Assembly: GCF_900102085.1 (NCBI RefSeq)
Contig: NZ_FMVM01000008.1
Coordinates: forward strand, 124,001-188,000
Source of the DNA: Paenibacillus polysaccharolyticus
Lineage (GTDB): Bacteria > Bacillota > Bacilli > Paenibacillales > Paenibacillaceae
Length of the DNA: 64,000 bases
Reading direction: 5' to 3'
Shown in pieces: positions 35,371-45,007 of this stretch. Made by a program: the position numbers and the translations under genes. The notes under the pieces were generated by a model. That model saw only the letters and a list, made by a program, of their open reading frames with translations. It searched no databases and was not told the DNA's origin. Each line of letters begins with the position of its first letter. Within the stretch, counting starts at the first letter, position 1.

Positions 35371-38300
35371 ATGAGTTCTTTTGTGCATTTGCATGTTCAC
35401 AGTGAATATAGTTTGCTGGACGGCGCTGCGCGTATTCCGGATCTCGTGGATAAAGCCGCAGATCTGGGGATGACGACACTTGCGCTGACCGATCATGGCG
35501 TCATGTATGGGGCTATCCCATTTTATAAAGCCTGCGCCCAGCGGGGAATCAAACCGATTATCGGCTGTGAAGCATATATGACGGCAGGTTCTCGCAAAGA
35601 ACGGGGAAGCCGGAAGGATCAACCGATCTATCATTTGATTTTGCTGGCGAAAAATATGACCGGTTATCGGAACCTGATGAAGCTGTGTTCCATTGGACAT
35701 CTGGAGGGTTTCCACTATAAACCGCGTATCGATATGGAGAGTTTGGCGGCACATCATGAGGGAATTATCTGTCTCAGCGCTTGTCTCGGCGGCGAAGTTC
35801 CTCAGCATCTGTTGCATGGGCGTGAAGAAGAGGCGCGCCGTGCCGCGCTACGTTACAAAAACATCTTTGGCTCCGACTTTTATCTGGAACTACAGGATCA
35901 CGGACTGGCTGAGCAAAAAAGAGTCAATCCGCAGCTGATCAAACTCGCTGCTGAATTGGAAATCCAGCTTGTGGCAACGAATGATGCTCATTATCTGTCC
36001 GAAGAGGATGCAGAACTGCAAGATGTCCTGATCTGTATCGGGACAGGTAAAACGGTAGAGGATGAGACTCGTTTGCGGATCGGAACGAACCAATTGTATT
36101 TGAAGAGCGGCGAGCAGATGGCTCGTCTGTTCCCTCATGTGCCGGAGGCCATCGCTAATACAGTCCGCATCGCCGATTCTTGCGAATTGGAGCTGGAATT
36201 TGGCAAATCCATTTTACCGGAATACCGTCCGCTCCCTGAAGGTTTGAGTCCGTCTGCATATCTTCGTCAGTTGTGTGAAGAGGGTATGAATGCCCGGTAT
36301 GCAGACTCCGATCGGTGGAACGATACGGCGCTTCGTACAGAGCTGGAGCAACGGCTGGACTATGAGTTGCGCGTAATTGACAGTATGGGATTCTCGGATT
36401 ATTTCCTGATCGTGTGGGATTTCATCGCTTATGCGCATAAGCAGGGAATTGTCACCGGACCGGGTAGGGGTTCATCGGCAGGAAGCCTGGTGGCTTATAC
36501 ACTTCGTATTACGGATGTCGATCCGATGAAATATAACCTGCTCTTCGAGCGTTTTCTCAATCCTGAGCGGATATCCATGCCCGATATCGATATCGATTTC
36601 AGTGATGAACGTCGTGACGAGGTCATTGATTATGTGGCACAGAAATACGGCAAAGCCCATGTTGCCCAAATTATTACGTTTGGAACCATGGCAGCCCGGG
36701 CTGCAGTCCGTGATGTTGGGCGGGCGCTGAACGTGCCATATGGCGAAGTGGACAAGGCTGCGAAACTGATTCCTGCACAGCTCGGCATTAACATTGAACG
36801 AGCAATGGAATCTACGCCGGAGCTGAAGGCGTTGTATGAGACGAAACCCAAGACACGTGAGCTGCTCGATATGGCAATGAAGGTGGAAGGCATGCCTCGT
36901 CATGCTTCCACGCATGCTGCGGGTGTCGTCATCTCACGAGATCCGCTGACGGATGCCGTTCCATTGCAGGAAGGAAGCGAAGGAACAGCCCTGACACAGT
37001 ATTCCATGGAAAATCTGGAATCGATAGGGCTGCTTAAGATGGATTTTCTCGGCTTACGAACCCTCTCCATTATAGAACGTTGTCTGCGCTGGATTGGGGA
37101 GCGTGCGGAAGTTCCAGATTTTACACGGATTGCTGACGACGACCCACTTACGTATGAGATGCTGGGACGCGGCGATACGATGGGTATATTTCAGCTGGAA
37201 TCTGCCGGAGTACGTCGTGTGTTGAAGGAAATGAAGCCGAGTGTGTTCGAAGATATTATCTCCGTACTGGCGTTGTACCGTCCAGGTCCGATGGAGTTTA
37301 TCTCCAAATACATTCAGGGTAAGCATGGTCAGATTGAAGTGGAATATCCACATGATGATCTGGAGTCGATTCTGAAAGATACGTACGGCATCATTGTCTA
37401 TCAGGAGCAGATCATGCAGATTGCATCCCGTATGGCGGGCTTTTCCTTGGGAGAAGCGGATTTGTTACGTAGAGCTGTTTCCAAGAAAAAACGGGAAGTG
37501 CTCGATCTGGAACGAGGCCACTTTGTTCAGGGCAGTCTGAAACAGGGATATAGCGAAGCAGAAGCAGACCTCGTTTACGATATGATTGTCAAATTTGCCA
37601 ACTACGGCTTTCCACGTGCTCACGCGGCAGCGTATGGTGTGCTTGCATTCCAAACGGCTTACTTGAAGGCGCACTATCCCGTGCATTTCATGGCTTCCAT
37701 GCTGACCGCTGTTATGGGGAGCCATCGTAAGGTCGCAGAGTATGTAGTGGAATGCCGTCACATGCAGATTAATGTGCTCCCGCCAGATGTAAATGAAAGT
37801 GGCATTTTGTTCACACCTGTGTTTGCTTCGTCTGCTGTGAAGGAGATGGATGAATCAAGGGTAACGGGTGAAGCTCCCGAAGCCCGCGAAGATGCTTCTG
37901 ATGATAATTATGAGGAACATGGGGATTACGGAGAGGTGCCGTTACCGGATGATCCTGGGCCTATGCCGGAGGATAACGAACACTTAACGGAGATGGAGAG
38001 AAGTGGATACGACGAAGGTTGGCAGGCTGTATCTGCTAAGTCAGATTCGAAAGAGTCTGGCCGTAAGTTAGACCCGGGTCTGGTGAGAATATCTGTATCG
38101 GACACTGTGCTTGGATCGGAACAGGTTCATGATCAGCAAGAAATGCGGGCTCATGATAGGATGAAGGCTGACGAGCATGCTCAGTCTGAGGATGTGACGC
38201 ACAACCAGAATCCCGATCAGGCGCATGGACGGATTCAGGAGAAGGTATCTGAATTAAGCAATGAGGATAGTGGAGCAGTAACGATATGGTCTTCTGGAGC

Positions 38301-39534
38301 CATTCGTTTCGGGCTGGCTGCAGTGAAAAATGTAGGTACACAAGCGATGGAAAGCATTATGGCAGTCAGACAGGAAAAACCGTTCGACAGTCTGCTCGAT
38401 TTTTGTCGCCGTGTTGATCTAAGAGTGTGCAACAAACGTGTCATTGAATCGCTGATTCAGGCTGGAGCATTTGACAGCTTGCCAGGACATCGTGCGCAAC
38501 TGCTGGCAATGTTAGACGAGACCGTTGAAGCGGCTCTGAAATGGCGTAAAGAACGTGAGGACTTGCAGATTCAGCTGTTTGACTTTGTGGAGACACCAAA
38601 CTGGGAGATTGAATATCCGGAAATTCCGCCGTTCTCGGCAAGTCAGCAGCTGGAACTGGAACGTGAATTGCTTGGTCTGTATCTGTCCGGTCATCCACTG
38701 GATGACTACGAAGATGTGCTCGCATCGAGCGGGGCTGACCGGATCATGGAATTGACGGAAGCGGCTGACGATACGATGGCCGTCGCCGCAGGTATGGTGG
38801 TGTCCGTAAAGTCGATTACGACGAAACAGGGCAAGGCCATGGCGTTCATGGAGCTGGAAGACCAAGTCGAACGCTGCGAAGTGGTTCTCTTTCCCGAGGT
38901 ATGGCGGCGAAGCCAGCAACATGTCGGGAAAGGTGAACTGCTCGTCGTGCGTGCCAAGGTGCAGCAGCAGGACGAGGGCTTTAAGCTGCTGGCCGAGGAG
39001 GTGTCGCCGCTGACACCGGCGGCACTGGAACAGCAGCTGCGCAGCCGCGACCGCCGCGGCAAGCCCGGCAGCGGCAGCGCTTCGCGCCCGGCGCAGGCGG
39101 CTTCGCCGCAGCGACCGGCGGGCGCGGGAGCCGCAGCGCAGCGCAGCAGCGCAGGCGTTGACGCTTCCGCTGCGCGTGCAAGCGGAAGCCGCAGCCCTGC
39201 CTCGGCGCGCAGCGAGGCAGGCACAGGCGCCGCAGCCAGCGCACGCGCGGGCAGTGCGACGCCTGCGGCTGGCGCGGCGGAGCAGGGCCGCGCGCCGCGT
39301 GGGGCCGAGCAGCGGGTGTTCGTGAAGCTCACCCCGCAGGCCGAGAAGCCCGAACTGCTGGCGCGCCTCAAAGAGTTGCTCCAGCAGCACCCTGGCCCGG
39401 TGGCGACCGTGCTCTTCTACGAGCAGCAACAGAAGCTGCTCGCCCTGAGCGACGCCTACCGGATCAAACCTTCACCGGCACTGTTCTCCGAAATGGAGAA
39501 AATGCTTGGTGAAGGGACAGTCAAAATCAAATAA
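35371..39534 (+). CDS. dnaE: DNA polymerase III alpha subunit DnaE, enlarged
   Basis: A 1387-residue replicative polymerase, about 200 residues longer than usual. In order: PHP domain (HVHSEYSLLDGA, start to about 280), palm with GRGSSAG and the catalytic PDIDIDF at about 404-410, thumb and fingers (HAAGVVISRDPL, LYRPGPMEFI, FPRAHAAAYG), helix-hairpin-helix (GLAAVKNVG), OB fold near 1145-1185 and a C-terminal domain. Two insertions stand out: an acidic polar stretch at about 819-975, and an Ala/Gly/Ser/Arg-rich linker at about 1225-1313 encoded by roughly 80% GC DNA. AAGGAAG precedes the ATG. In Bacillales DnaE extends RNA primers beside PolC. Confidence 0.96.
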   Translation: MSSFVHLHVHSEYSLLDGAARIPDLVDKAADLGMTTLALTDHGVMYGAIPFYKACAQRGIKPIIGCEAYMTAGSRKERGSRKDQPIYHLILLAKNMTGYRNLMKLCSIGHLEGFHYKPRIDMESLAAHHEGIICLSACLGGEVPQHLLHGREEEARRAALRYKNIFGSDFYLELQDHGLAEQKRVNPQLIKLAAELEIQLVATNDAHYLSEEDAELQDVLICIGTGKTVEDETRLRIGTNQLYLKSGEQMARLFPHVPEAIANTVRIADSCELELEFGKSILPEYRPLPEGLSPSAYLRQLCEEGMNARYADSDRWNDTALRTELEQRLDYELRVIDSMGFSDYFLIVWDFIAYAHKQGIVTGPGRGSSAGSLVAYTLRITDVDPMKYNLLFERFLNPERISMPDIDIDFSDERRDEVIDYVAQKYGKAHVAQIITFGTMAARAAVRDVGRALNVPYGEVDKAAKLIPAQLGINIERAMESTPELKALYETKPKTRELLDMAMKVEGMPRHASTHAAGVVISRDPLTDAVPLQEGSEGTALTQYSMENLESIGLLKMDFLGLRTLSIIERCLRWIGERAEVPDFTRIADDDPLTYEMLGRGDTMGIFQLESAGVRRVLKEMKPSVFEDIISVLALYRPGPMEFISKYIQGKHGQIEVEYPHDDLESILKDTYGIIVYQEQIMQIASRMAGFSLGEADLLRRAVSKKKREVLDLERGHFVQGSLKQGYSEAEADLVYDMIVKFANYGFPRAHAAAYGVLAFQTAYLKAHYPVHFMASMLTAVMGSHRKVAEYVVECRHMQINVLPPDVNESGILFTPVFASSAVKEMDESRVTGEAPEAREDASDDNYEEHGDYGEVPLPDDPGPMPEDNEHLTEMERSGYDEGWQAVSAKSDSKESGRKLDPGLVRISVSDTVLGSEQVHDQQEMRAHDRMKADEHAQSEDVTHNQNPDQAHGRIQEKVSELSNEDSGAVTIWSSGAIRFGLAAVKNVGTQAMESIMAVRQEKPFDSLLDFCRRVDLRVCNKRVIESLIQAGAFDSLPGHRAQLLAMLDETVEAALKWRKEREDLQIQLFDFVETPNWEIEYPEIPPFSASQQLELERELLGLYLSGHPLDDYEDVLASSGADRIMELTEAADDTMAVAAGMVVSVKSITTKQGKAMAFMELEDQVERCEVVLFPEVWRRSQQHVGKGELLVVRAKVQQQDEGFKLLAEEVSPLTPAALEQQLRSRDRRGKPGSGSASRPAQAASPQRPAGAGAAAQRSSAGVDASAARASGSRSPASARSEAGTGAAASARAGSATPAAGAAEQGRAPRGAEQRVFVKLTPQAEKPELLARLKELLQQHPGPVATVLFYEQQQKLLALSDAYRIKPSPALFSEMEKMLGEGTVKIK

Positions 39535-39566
39535 AGCTGAAGCAGGTTTTCACCACCTTCAGCGGG

Positions 39567-39614
39567 GGATGTCCACCGTTTGCAAGATCAAGAACGGTGG
39601 GCATCCTTTTTTTA
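39567..39614 (+). terminator. Intrinsic terminator of dnaE
   Basis: GGATGTCCACCGTT (39567-39580) pairs with AACGGTGGGCATCC (39593-39606), with one G-U pair, followed by TTTTTTTAT. Confidence 0.88.
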
Positions 39615-40040
39615 TAAAAGTTCCGTCAATGATGTATCCCTTCGGCTCAGTGTTATCGTTCACCAGAAGTCTTTGCGCGAATGTACACATTGCCAGTGGT
39701 AATGATCACAAGAACGGTTATTCCGGTGAAAAACAGCAAAATACGCCGGGAAATTCTATTTTATGAGGAATTGTGTCTGCTCCATTTACCATGATCTCCG
39801 TCCTGAATTACAAGGCTCTCTCTATGAATGAATGATGAGGGAGATACCCTCTTTGAAATTTTAGTCAATAAACGCCAGCTGTACTTGCACATGCTAGCCA
39901 ACAGAAGATCGGTATGGCGTAATGTCAGCTTGAGCGTGTACATTCGCACAATTTATGAACATTTTGGAAGTTCACTGCATACACTTGAGAACACCGAAGA
40001 ACTTGGAGGTTCTCGGGGGATTGATGCGGGAGGTCGAGAT
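39615..40040. other. Gap between dnaE terminator and yutG-like gene
   Basis: About 425 nt. The frame of the yutG-like gene stays open back to 39828 but without a ribosome site or family similarity, so I treat it as non-coding leader. On the minus strand 39653-39760 encodes a 35-residue peptide with one hydrophobic helix and no clear start. No riboswitch or repeat was recognised. Confidence 0.4.
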
Positions 40041-40532
40041 ATGTCATATGAGATCGCGGAAGCTATGCTGGCCCGGCGAGGTGTACACATTGATGCTATC
40101 GCAGAGATTGTATATCGTTTGCAGAAAGGGTACCACCCGGAATTGACCATGGACGACTGTGTAACCAGCGTAAAATCCGTTTTGCAAAAAAGAGAGGTAC
40201 AGTACACACTGTACACCGGCATTGCGCTTGACGAACTGGCTGAAAAAAAGCTTCTACCCCAACCGCTGCAAGCGATAATGGAAGCGGATGAGTCACTCTA
40301 TGGAGTGGACGAGACTCTGGCTTTAGGGATAACACATGTGTATGGCATGATTGGTTTAACCAGTTTTGGCTATCTGGACAAGGAAAAAATAGGTGTGATT
40401 CATGATTTGAATGAACAAAAATCGGCCGTTCACGTGTTCCTGGATGATCTGGTTGCAGGTCTTGCTGCAGCCGCCTCCGCGCGGATTGCACACAAGAATA
40501 TTAAAGCCAAGAAATACCTTTCAGACCTGTAA
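40041..40532 (+). CDS. yutG: YutG-like phosphatidylglycerophosphatase A family protein
   Basis: A 163-residue protein matching YutG: IAEIVYRLQKGYHPELTMDDC, VLQKREVQYTLYTGI, YGVDETLALGITHVYGMIGLTSFGYLDKEKIG, FLDDLVAGLAAAASARIAH. The family is related to phosphatidylglycerophosphatase A, which makes phosphatidylglycerol from its phosphate. Activity for YutG-type proteins is not firmly established. ATG 40041 has GGGAGG 7 nt upstream and gives the family's usual N-terminus and length. In B. subtilis yutG is not beside dnaE as far as I recall, so the placement is a local difference. Confidence 0.85.
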   Translation: MSYEIAEAMLARRGVHIDAIAEIVYRLQKGYHPELTMDDCVTSVKSVLQKREVQYTLYTGIALDELAEKKLLPQPLQAIMEADESLYGVDETLALGITHVYGMIGLTSFGYLDKEKIGVIHDLNEQKSAVHVFLDDLVAGLAAAASARIAHKNIKAKKYLSDL

Positions 40533-40590
40533 GATCTATTAATACCAACAGAAACCTGTGGTTACCATCTCAATCTGTCCAATAGGATTA

Positions 40591-40622
40591 AGGGCGGCTA
40601 TGGCTGCCCTGTAAGGTTTTTG
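40591..40622 (+). terminator. Possible terminator after yutG-like gene
   Basis: AGGGCGGC (40591-40598) pairs with GCTGCCCT (40603-40610), with one G-U pair, around TATG. A run of six T follows after seven nt. Confidence 0.5.
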
Positions 40623-40814
40623 CCTCTTAGGAAAAGTCAGCGAATTATATCACATGACTATGACCATTTGGCTTGCCAAGCAGGGGGCAATGTCCCGAAT
40701 CATCCGATTTTCTCCTGAAAGGTCTTCAACCCTTCCTTGCAGAAAAAAACGGAGGTATGGTATCATTAGTCCAATATACGGGCTCTGAACATTAGCTTAG
40801 GGGGCGGACATGGC

Positions 40815-41003
40815 ATGTGGACGGTGATTTACATTGCGCCGACAGCAAAGGTTGCGGACAAGATCAAGACCAAGCTTTCGGAAGAAGGTTTTCTGGTACA
40901 GACCCGTCCCATCAGTTTATCCAAGCAACAATATGAGATTCGCGTCCCTTCTGGGGAATTGGAAGAGGTTCAGGAAGTGTTGAATTCCATTCTGCATTCT
41001 TGA
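40815..41003 (+). CDS. Small conserved protein upstream of accD, unknown function
   Basis: A 62-residue soluble protein, WTVIYIAPTAKVADKIKTKLSEEGFLV followed by QYEIRVPSGELEEVQEVLNSIL. The beta-alpha-beta-beta-alpha order suggests a small ferredoxin-like fold. A GGGGGCGG ribosome site lies 7 nt before the ATG. The function is unknown. It lies 340 nt upstream of accD, a position I recall for similar small genes in other Bacillales. Confidence 0.7.
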   Translation: MWTVIYIAPTAKVADKIKTKLSEEGFLVQTRPISLSKQQYEIRVPSGELEEVQEVLNSILHS

Positions 41004-41342
41004 TTCTCGATATTGAAGTGCCTTGGCAGATAACAAAAAGTACCACTGGTACATAAGGGACTGACCGCGGAAGCGGAAAGAGGAATCGACTTGCATGAGT
41101 ATAATGCTACTGTCCTTCCTTCTTTTTTTGTTAATCGGTTATAGCAGGTAACATCAATTGTGCGGAGAGTAGCCGTTGAGGTTTGCCTTGTATCGGAGGA
41201 ATTTTGTTCTGAATGCTAGTAAGGTATAAGTCTTAACATGAGTAATAAGCGTAAGCGGTTCACCGCAGCATGCAGATCAAGCTGATTGTTACAGCGGACT
41301 GTGGCCTGCGGCCATCAAATTATTGGCTGGAGAGGTGTAGTT
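41004..41342. other. Leader region upstream of accD
   Basis: About 340 nt with no open frame. It contains the inverted repeat GTACC-ACT-GGTAC (41040-41052), a TATAAT at 41100-41105 without a good -35, and a CTTTTTTTG run near 41125. An attenuator or regulator site is possible, but no known riboswitch was recognised. Confidence 0.35.
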
Positions 41343-42236
41343 GTGTTCAAAGATATATTCCAAAAGAAACGGAAGTACGCTACCATACCTTCCGAGCGTG
41401 CAATTCCAGGTGAACGTCAAGAAGCCGTCGAGCGCCCAAAACGTGAAATACCTGAAGGGCTTATGAACAAGTGCAGCAAATGCGGCACCATTCAATATAG
41501 CAAGGAACTGGAGAAAAACCTGAAAGTATGTCCTGCCTGCGGCTACCATATGCGTCTTAACGCCATGGAGCGTATTGCAATGGTACTGGATGAAGAAGGT
41601 TTTGTTGAACATGATGCCGATATGGTTTCGGTTGATCCACTCGGATTCCCGGGGTACAGCAGTAAGCTGGAGCAGCAACGTCTGAAATCGGGTTTGAAGG
41701 AAGCCGTTATAACAGGAGAAGGGACCATTGAAGGTCTTCCTGTTGTTGTTGCTGTAATGAGCTTTGATTTCTTCACAGGCAGTATGGGCTCTGTAGTCGG
41801 AGAGAAAATTACCCGTGCTGTTGAACATGCCATTGAGAAGAAGCTTCCTTTAATTATTTTCTCTACTTCAGGCGGTGCACGGATGCAGGAGAGTATTCTG
41901 AGTCTGATGCAGATGGCTAAAACAAGTGCGGCTTTAGCTCGTTTGGACGAGCAAGGCGGGCTCTATATTTCGGTGATCACCGATCCGACAACCGGTGGGG
42001 TATCGGCTAGTTTCGCGAGCCTTGGCGATATTATTATCGCTGAACCTGGCGCTGTATTTGGTTTTGCAGGCAGAATAGTAATTGAGCAAACGATCCGTCA
42101 GAAGCTGCCGGATGATTTCCAGACCGCAGAATTCAACCTCCAGCATGGTCAACTGGACATGGTTGTTCACCGGAAAGAACTTCGGACAACCCTTGGCAAG
42201 CTTCTCGATATGCACAGTGAAAAGGGAGGGGTCTAA
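41343..42236 (+). CDS. accD: Acetyl-CoA carboxylase carboxyltransferase subunit beta
   Basis: A 297-residue subunit that, with AccA, transfers the carboxyl group from biotin to acetyl-CoA to make malonyl-CoA for fatty acid synthesis. The N-terminal zinc ribbon has Cys44, Cys47, Cys63 and Cys66 (CSKC, CPAC). The crotonase-fold core has [12 protein letters not shown] and [16 protein letters not shown]. The GTG at 41343 has GGAGAGG 7 nt upstream and begins [11 protein letters not shown], typical for the family. Its TAA is followed directly by the accA ATG, so the two are translated together. Confidence 0.96.
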   Translation: MFKDIFQKKRKYATIPSERAIPGERQEAVERPKREIPEGLMNKCSKCGTIQYSKELEKNLKVCPACGYHMRLNAMERIAMVLDEEGFVEHDADMVSVDPLGFPGYSSKLEQQRLKSGLKEAVITGEGTIEGLPVVVAVMSFDFFTGSMGSVVGEKITRAVEHAIEKKLPLIIFSTSGGARMQESILSLMQMAKTSAALARLDEQGGLYISVITDPTTGGVSASFASLGDIIIAEPGAVFGFAGRIVIEQTIRQKLPDDFQTAEFNLQHGQLDMVVHRKELRTTLGKLLDMHSEKGGV

Positions 42237-43340
42237 ATGGCGGGTAGTTTGCCATATGAAGCGCCTCTGATTGAGATGCGCAAAAAAATTGAAGAACTCG
42301 TTCAGTTTGGGCAGGAAAAAGGGATTGATTTTACCGAAGAAATAGCCCGTCTCGAAGAACGTTATCATAGACTTGAAGAAGAGATTTACACCAGCATAAC
42401 ACCGGCTCAGAAGATGCATTTGGCTCGTCACCAGCAGCGTCCAACAGCACTGGATCTGATTCAGCTCATTTTTACTGATTTTACCGAACTGCATGGTGAC
42501 CGTATGTTTGGTGACGACCTTGCGGTTGTTGGTGGACTCGCGAAGCTGAATGGACAAACCGTAACGGTACTTGGCCAACAGCGTGGAAAGGATACGAAGG
42601 ACAACATCGCCCGCTTTTTTGGAAGTGCTCACCCGGAAGGTTTCCGTAAAGGACTTCGCTTGATGAAGCAGGCTGACAAATTTGGTCGCCCGATTATTAC
42701 GTTTGTTGATACTAAAGGAGCGTATCCGGGTAATACTGCAGAAGAGAGAGGTCAATCGGAAGCGATTGCCCGTAATTTGCTGGAGATGGCTAAACTCTCG
42801 GTTCCTGTTATTGTTGTTGTCATCGGCGAAGGTGGAAGCGGCGGTGCTCTAGCTATGGCTGTAGGTAACCGTGTGCTCATGCTCGAGCATGCCATCTATT
42901 CTGCAATTTCTCCTAATGGTGCGGCATCGATTCTATGGAAGGATGCATCCAAAGCAGATCAGGCCGCTGAAGCGATGAAAATTACGGCGAAAGACCTGCT
43001 CGAGATGGAAGTGATCGAAGAGATTATCCCTGAACCGCGCGGCGGGGCTCACCAGGACTATGATACAGCTGCAACAGCGATCTCCGAAGCTCTAGTTCGT
43101 CATCTGGATGAGATGAAAGGATGGAGTGCGGAGCAATTAAAGCAGGATCGCTATGAAAAATTCCGCAAAATCGGCTCAGTAACCTTTGAAGCACCAGCAA
43201 CAAAGGAAGAAATTGTTGAAAAAAACGAGTCTACAGGTGAAGTAGACCCACAAACCGGAGCAGAATCTGTCCAAGTGGAAGCATCGGAACAGCCGTTAGA
43301 AGCAGAACCTGTGAAAAATTTGTCGGGAAATGCAGAATGA
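42237..43340 (+). CDS. accA: Acetyl-CoA carboxylase carboxyltransferase subunit alpha
   Basis: A 367-residue subunit of the carboxyltransferase. Family segments include [53 protein letters not shown] and [11 protein letters not shown]. Bacterial AccA is usually about 320 residues. The last 45 or so here (from about residue 322) are an acidic, low-complexity tail rich in Glu, Val and Ala. The ATG directly follows the accD stop codon. In B. subtilis pfkA follows accA, but here pyk follows at once. Confidence 0.96.
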   Translation: MAGSLPYEAPLIEMRKKIEELVQFGQEKGIDFTEEIARLEERYHRLEEEIYTSITPAQKMHLARHQQRPTALDLIQLIFTDFTELHGDRMFGDDLAVVGGLAKLNGQTVTVLGQQRGKDTKDNIARFFGSAHPEGFRKGLRLMKQADKFGRPIITFVDTKGAYPGNTAEERGQSEAIARNLLEMAKLSVPVIVVVIGEGGSGGALAMAVGNRVLMLEHAIYSAISPNGAASILWKDASKADQAAEAMKITAKDLLEMEVIEEIIPEPRGGAHQDYDTAATAISEALVRHLDEMKGWSAEQLKQDRYEKFRKIGSVTFEAPATKEEIVEKNESTGEVDPQTGAESVQVEASEQPLEAEPVKNLSGNAE

Positions 43341-43447
43341 TGTGACGAATTTCCTATACAAATGATCGAAAGTATAGTAAATTTAATAGTTGGAAAAAGA
43401 AAAATAGAGATATAAAGTTAGACCTTTAAAATCGGAGGAAACCCAAA

Positions 43448-44875
43448 ATGCGCAAAACGAAAATTGTATGTACGATTGGCCCATCCAGTGAATCCCTGGA
43501 GAATACCAAGAAACTGATTATGGCTGGCATGAACGTAGCCCGTCTGAACTTCTCCCACGGTGATTTCGATGAGCACGGCGGACGGATCGTAGCGATTCGC
43601 CAAGCATGTGAAGAGCTGAACAAAACTGTAGCAATCCTGCTGGACACCAAAGGACCGGAAATTCGTACAGGTAAACTTGAAGTTGAGCCAATTGAATTGG
43701 TTCAGGACGAGTACATCACTTTGACGACAGAAGAAATTCTGGGAACCAAAGATCGTCTTTCCATTACGTATGCAGATCTTCCTAAGGATGTTGAAGCTGG
43801 ATCTACAATTCTGATCGACGACGGTCTGATCGGACTGACTGTGGTGGAAGTACAAGGCACCGAGATCAAATGCCGTATCGTTAACGGCGGTACAATCAAA
43901 AGCAAAAAAGGTGTTAACGTTCCGGGCGTTGCGATTTCCCTGCCGGGTATCACTGAAAAAGATGCTAACGATATCGTGTTTGGTATCGAACAAGGTATCG
44001 ATTTCATCGCAGCTTCTTTCGTTCGTAAAGCAAGCGACGTGCTTGAAATTCGTGAATTGCTTGAGAAACATAATGCAGGTCACATTCAAATTATCTCCAA
44101 AATCGAAAACCAACAAGGTGTCGACAACCTGGACGAAATCCTTGAAGTGTCTGACGGCCTGATGGTTGCTCGTGGAGACCTGGGTGTGGAAATCCCTGCT
44201 GAAGAAGTACCACTGGTACAAAAACGCATGATCGAAAAATGTAATGTTGCGGGTAAACCGGTTATTACAGCTACACAAATGCTGGATTCGATGCAACGTA
44301 ACCCGCGTCCGACTCGTGCGGAAGCAAGTGACGTAGCCAACGCAATCTTTGACGGTACAGATGCAATCATGTTGTCTGGTGAGACAGCTGCCGGTAAATA
44401 TCCGGTAGAGTCCGTGCTGACAATGTCCCGTATTGCAGAAAAAGCAGAATCTGCTCTGCCTTACCAAGAGTTGTATCTGAAACAACGTGTTGCACAACAA
44501 ACAACGGTTACTGAAGCGATCAGTCAATCCGTTGCTCTGTCCGCTCAAGATTTGAACGCGAAAGCGATCATCACTTCGACAGAATCCGGACATACCGCAC
44601 GTATGATCTCTAAATATCGTCCAGAAGCTCCAATCATCGCTGTAACGACAGAAGACAGAACTTCCCGTCGTTTGGCACTGGCATGGGGTGTAACTCCTGT
44701 TAAAGGTAGATTGGTTGATTCTACGGATGCTTTGTTCGAAAATGCAATTGAAGGTGGCGTAAAATCAGGACTGGTTAAAGAAGGAGACCTGGTTGTCATT
44801 ACAGCAGGTGTACCTCTGGGCCGCTCCGGTTCTACTAACCTGATCAAAGTTAGCCAAATTCCAAACAACGCTTAA
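43448..44875 (+). CDS. pyk: Pyruvate kinase
   Basis: A 475-residue pyruvate kinase that turns phosphoenolpyruvate and ADP into pyruvate and ATP. Features include [10 protein letters not shown], the substrate loop [17 protein letters not shown], the catalytic [10 protein letters not shown] and [10 protein letters not shown], the TATQMLDSM segment and the C-terminal domain. It lacks the extra PEP-utiliser-like domain of about 110 residues carried by B. subtilis and Geobacillus enzymes. A CGGAGG ribosome site precedes the ATG. It is highly codon-biased, like icd. It follows accA after 107 nt. Confidence 0.96.
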   Translation: MRKTKIVCTIGPSSESLENTKKLIMAGMNVARLNFSHGDFDEHGGRIVAIRQACEELNKTVAILLDTKGPEIRTGKLEVEPIELVQDEYITLTTEEILGTKDRLSITYADLPKDVEAGSTILIDDGLIGLTVVEVQGTEIKCRIVNGGTIKSKKGVNVPGVAISLPGITEKDANDIVFGIEQGIDFIAASFVRKASDVLEIRELLEKHNAGHIQIISKIENQQGVDNLDEILEVSDGLMVARGDLGVEIPAEEVPLVQKRMIEKCNVAGKPVITATQMLDSMQRNPRPTRAEASDVANAIFDGTDAIMLSGETAAGKYPVESVLTMSRIAEKAESALPYQELYLKQRVAQQTTVTEAISQSVALSAQDLNAKAIITSTESGHTARMISKYRPEAPIIAVTTEDRTSRRLALAWGVTPVKGRLVDSTDALFENAIEGGVKSGLVKEGDLVVITAGVPLGRSGSTNLIKVSQIPNNA

Positions 44876-44908
44876 TTGTAGCGTATGATTCGGTAAGTAA
44901 CATGAAAG

Positions 44909-44943
44909 AAGCAATGGGCCCTTATGTCCCGTTGCTTTTTTTC
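44909..44943 (+). terminator. Intrinsic terminator of pyk
   Basis: AAGCAATGGG (44909-44918) pairs with CCCGTTGCTT (44928-44937), with one G-U pair, followed by seven more T. Confidence 0.85.
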
Positions 44944-45007
44944 CATCTTCATGACACGATTCTGTGATTTGAAGCGTATGAATGGTAGAGCCAAGGAGGC
45001 TGAGAAC

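Noticed and set aside
38512..39429. 305-residue open frame opposite the end of dnaE
   Set aside because: It results from the very GC-rich linker, where stop codons are rare on all frames. The sequence is Arg/Ala/Cys-rich without motifs.
39828..40040. N-terminal extension of the YutG-like protein
   Set aside because: The extra 71 residues lack similarity to the family, and the ATG at 40041 has a well-placed GGGAGG.
41040..41052. GTACC-ACT-GGTAC palindrome upstream of accD as a FapR operator
   Set aside because: Only the GTAC core is shared with the FapR consensus; the flanks do not match, and accDA is not in the B. subtilis FapR regulon.
43418..44593. 391-residue open frame on the minus strand opposite pyk
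   Set aside because: Same cause: shadow of a highly biased gene, with composition unlike a real protein.
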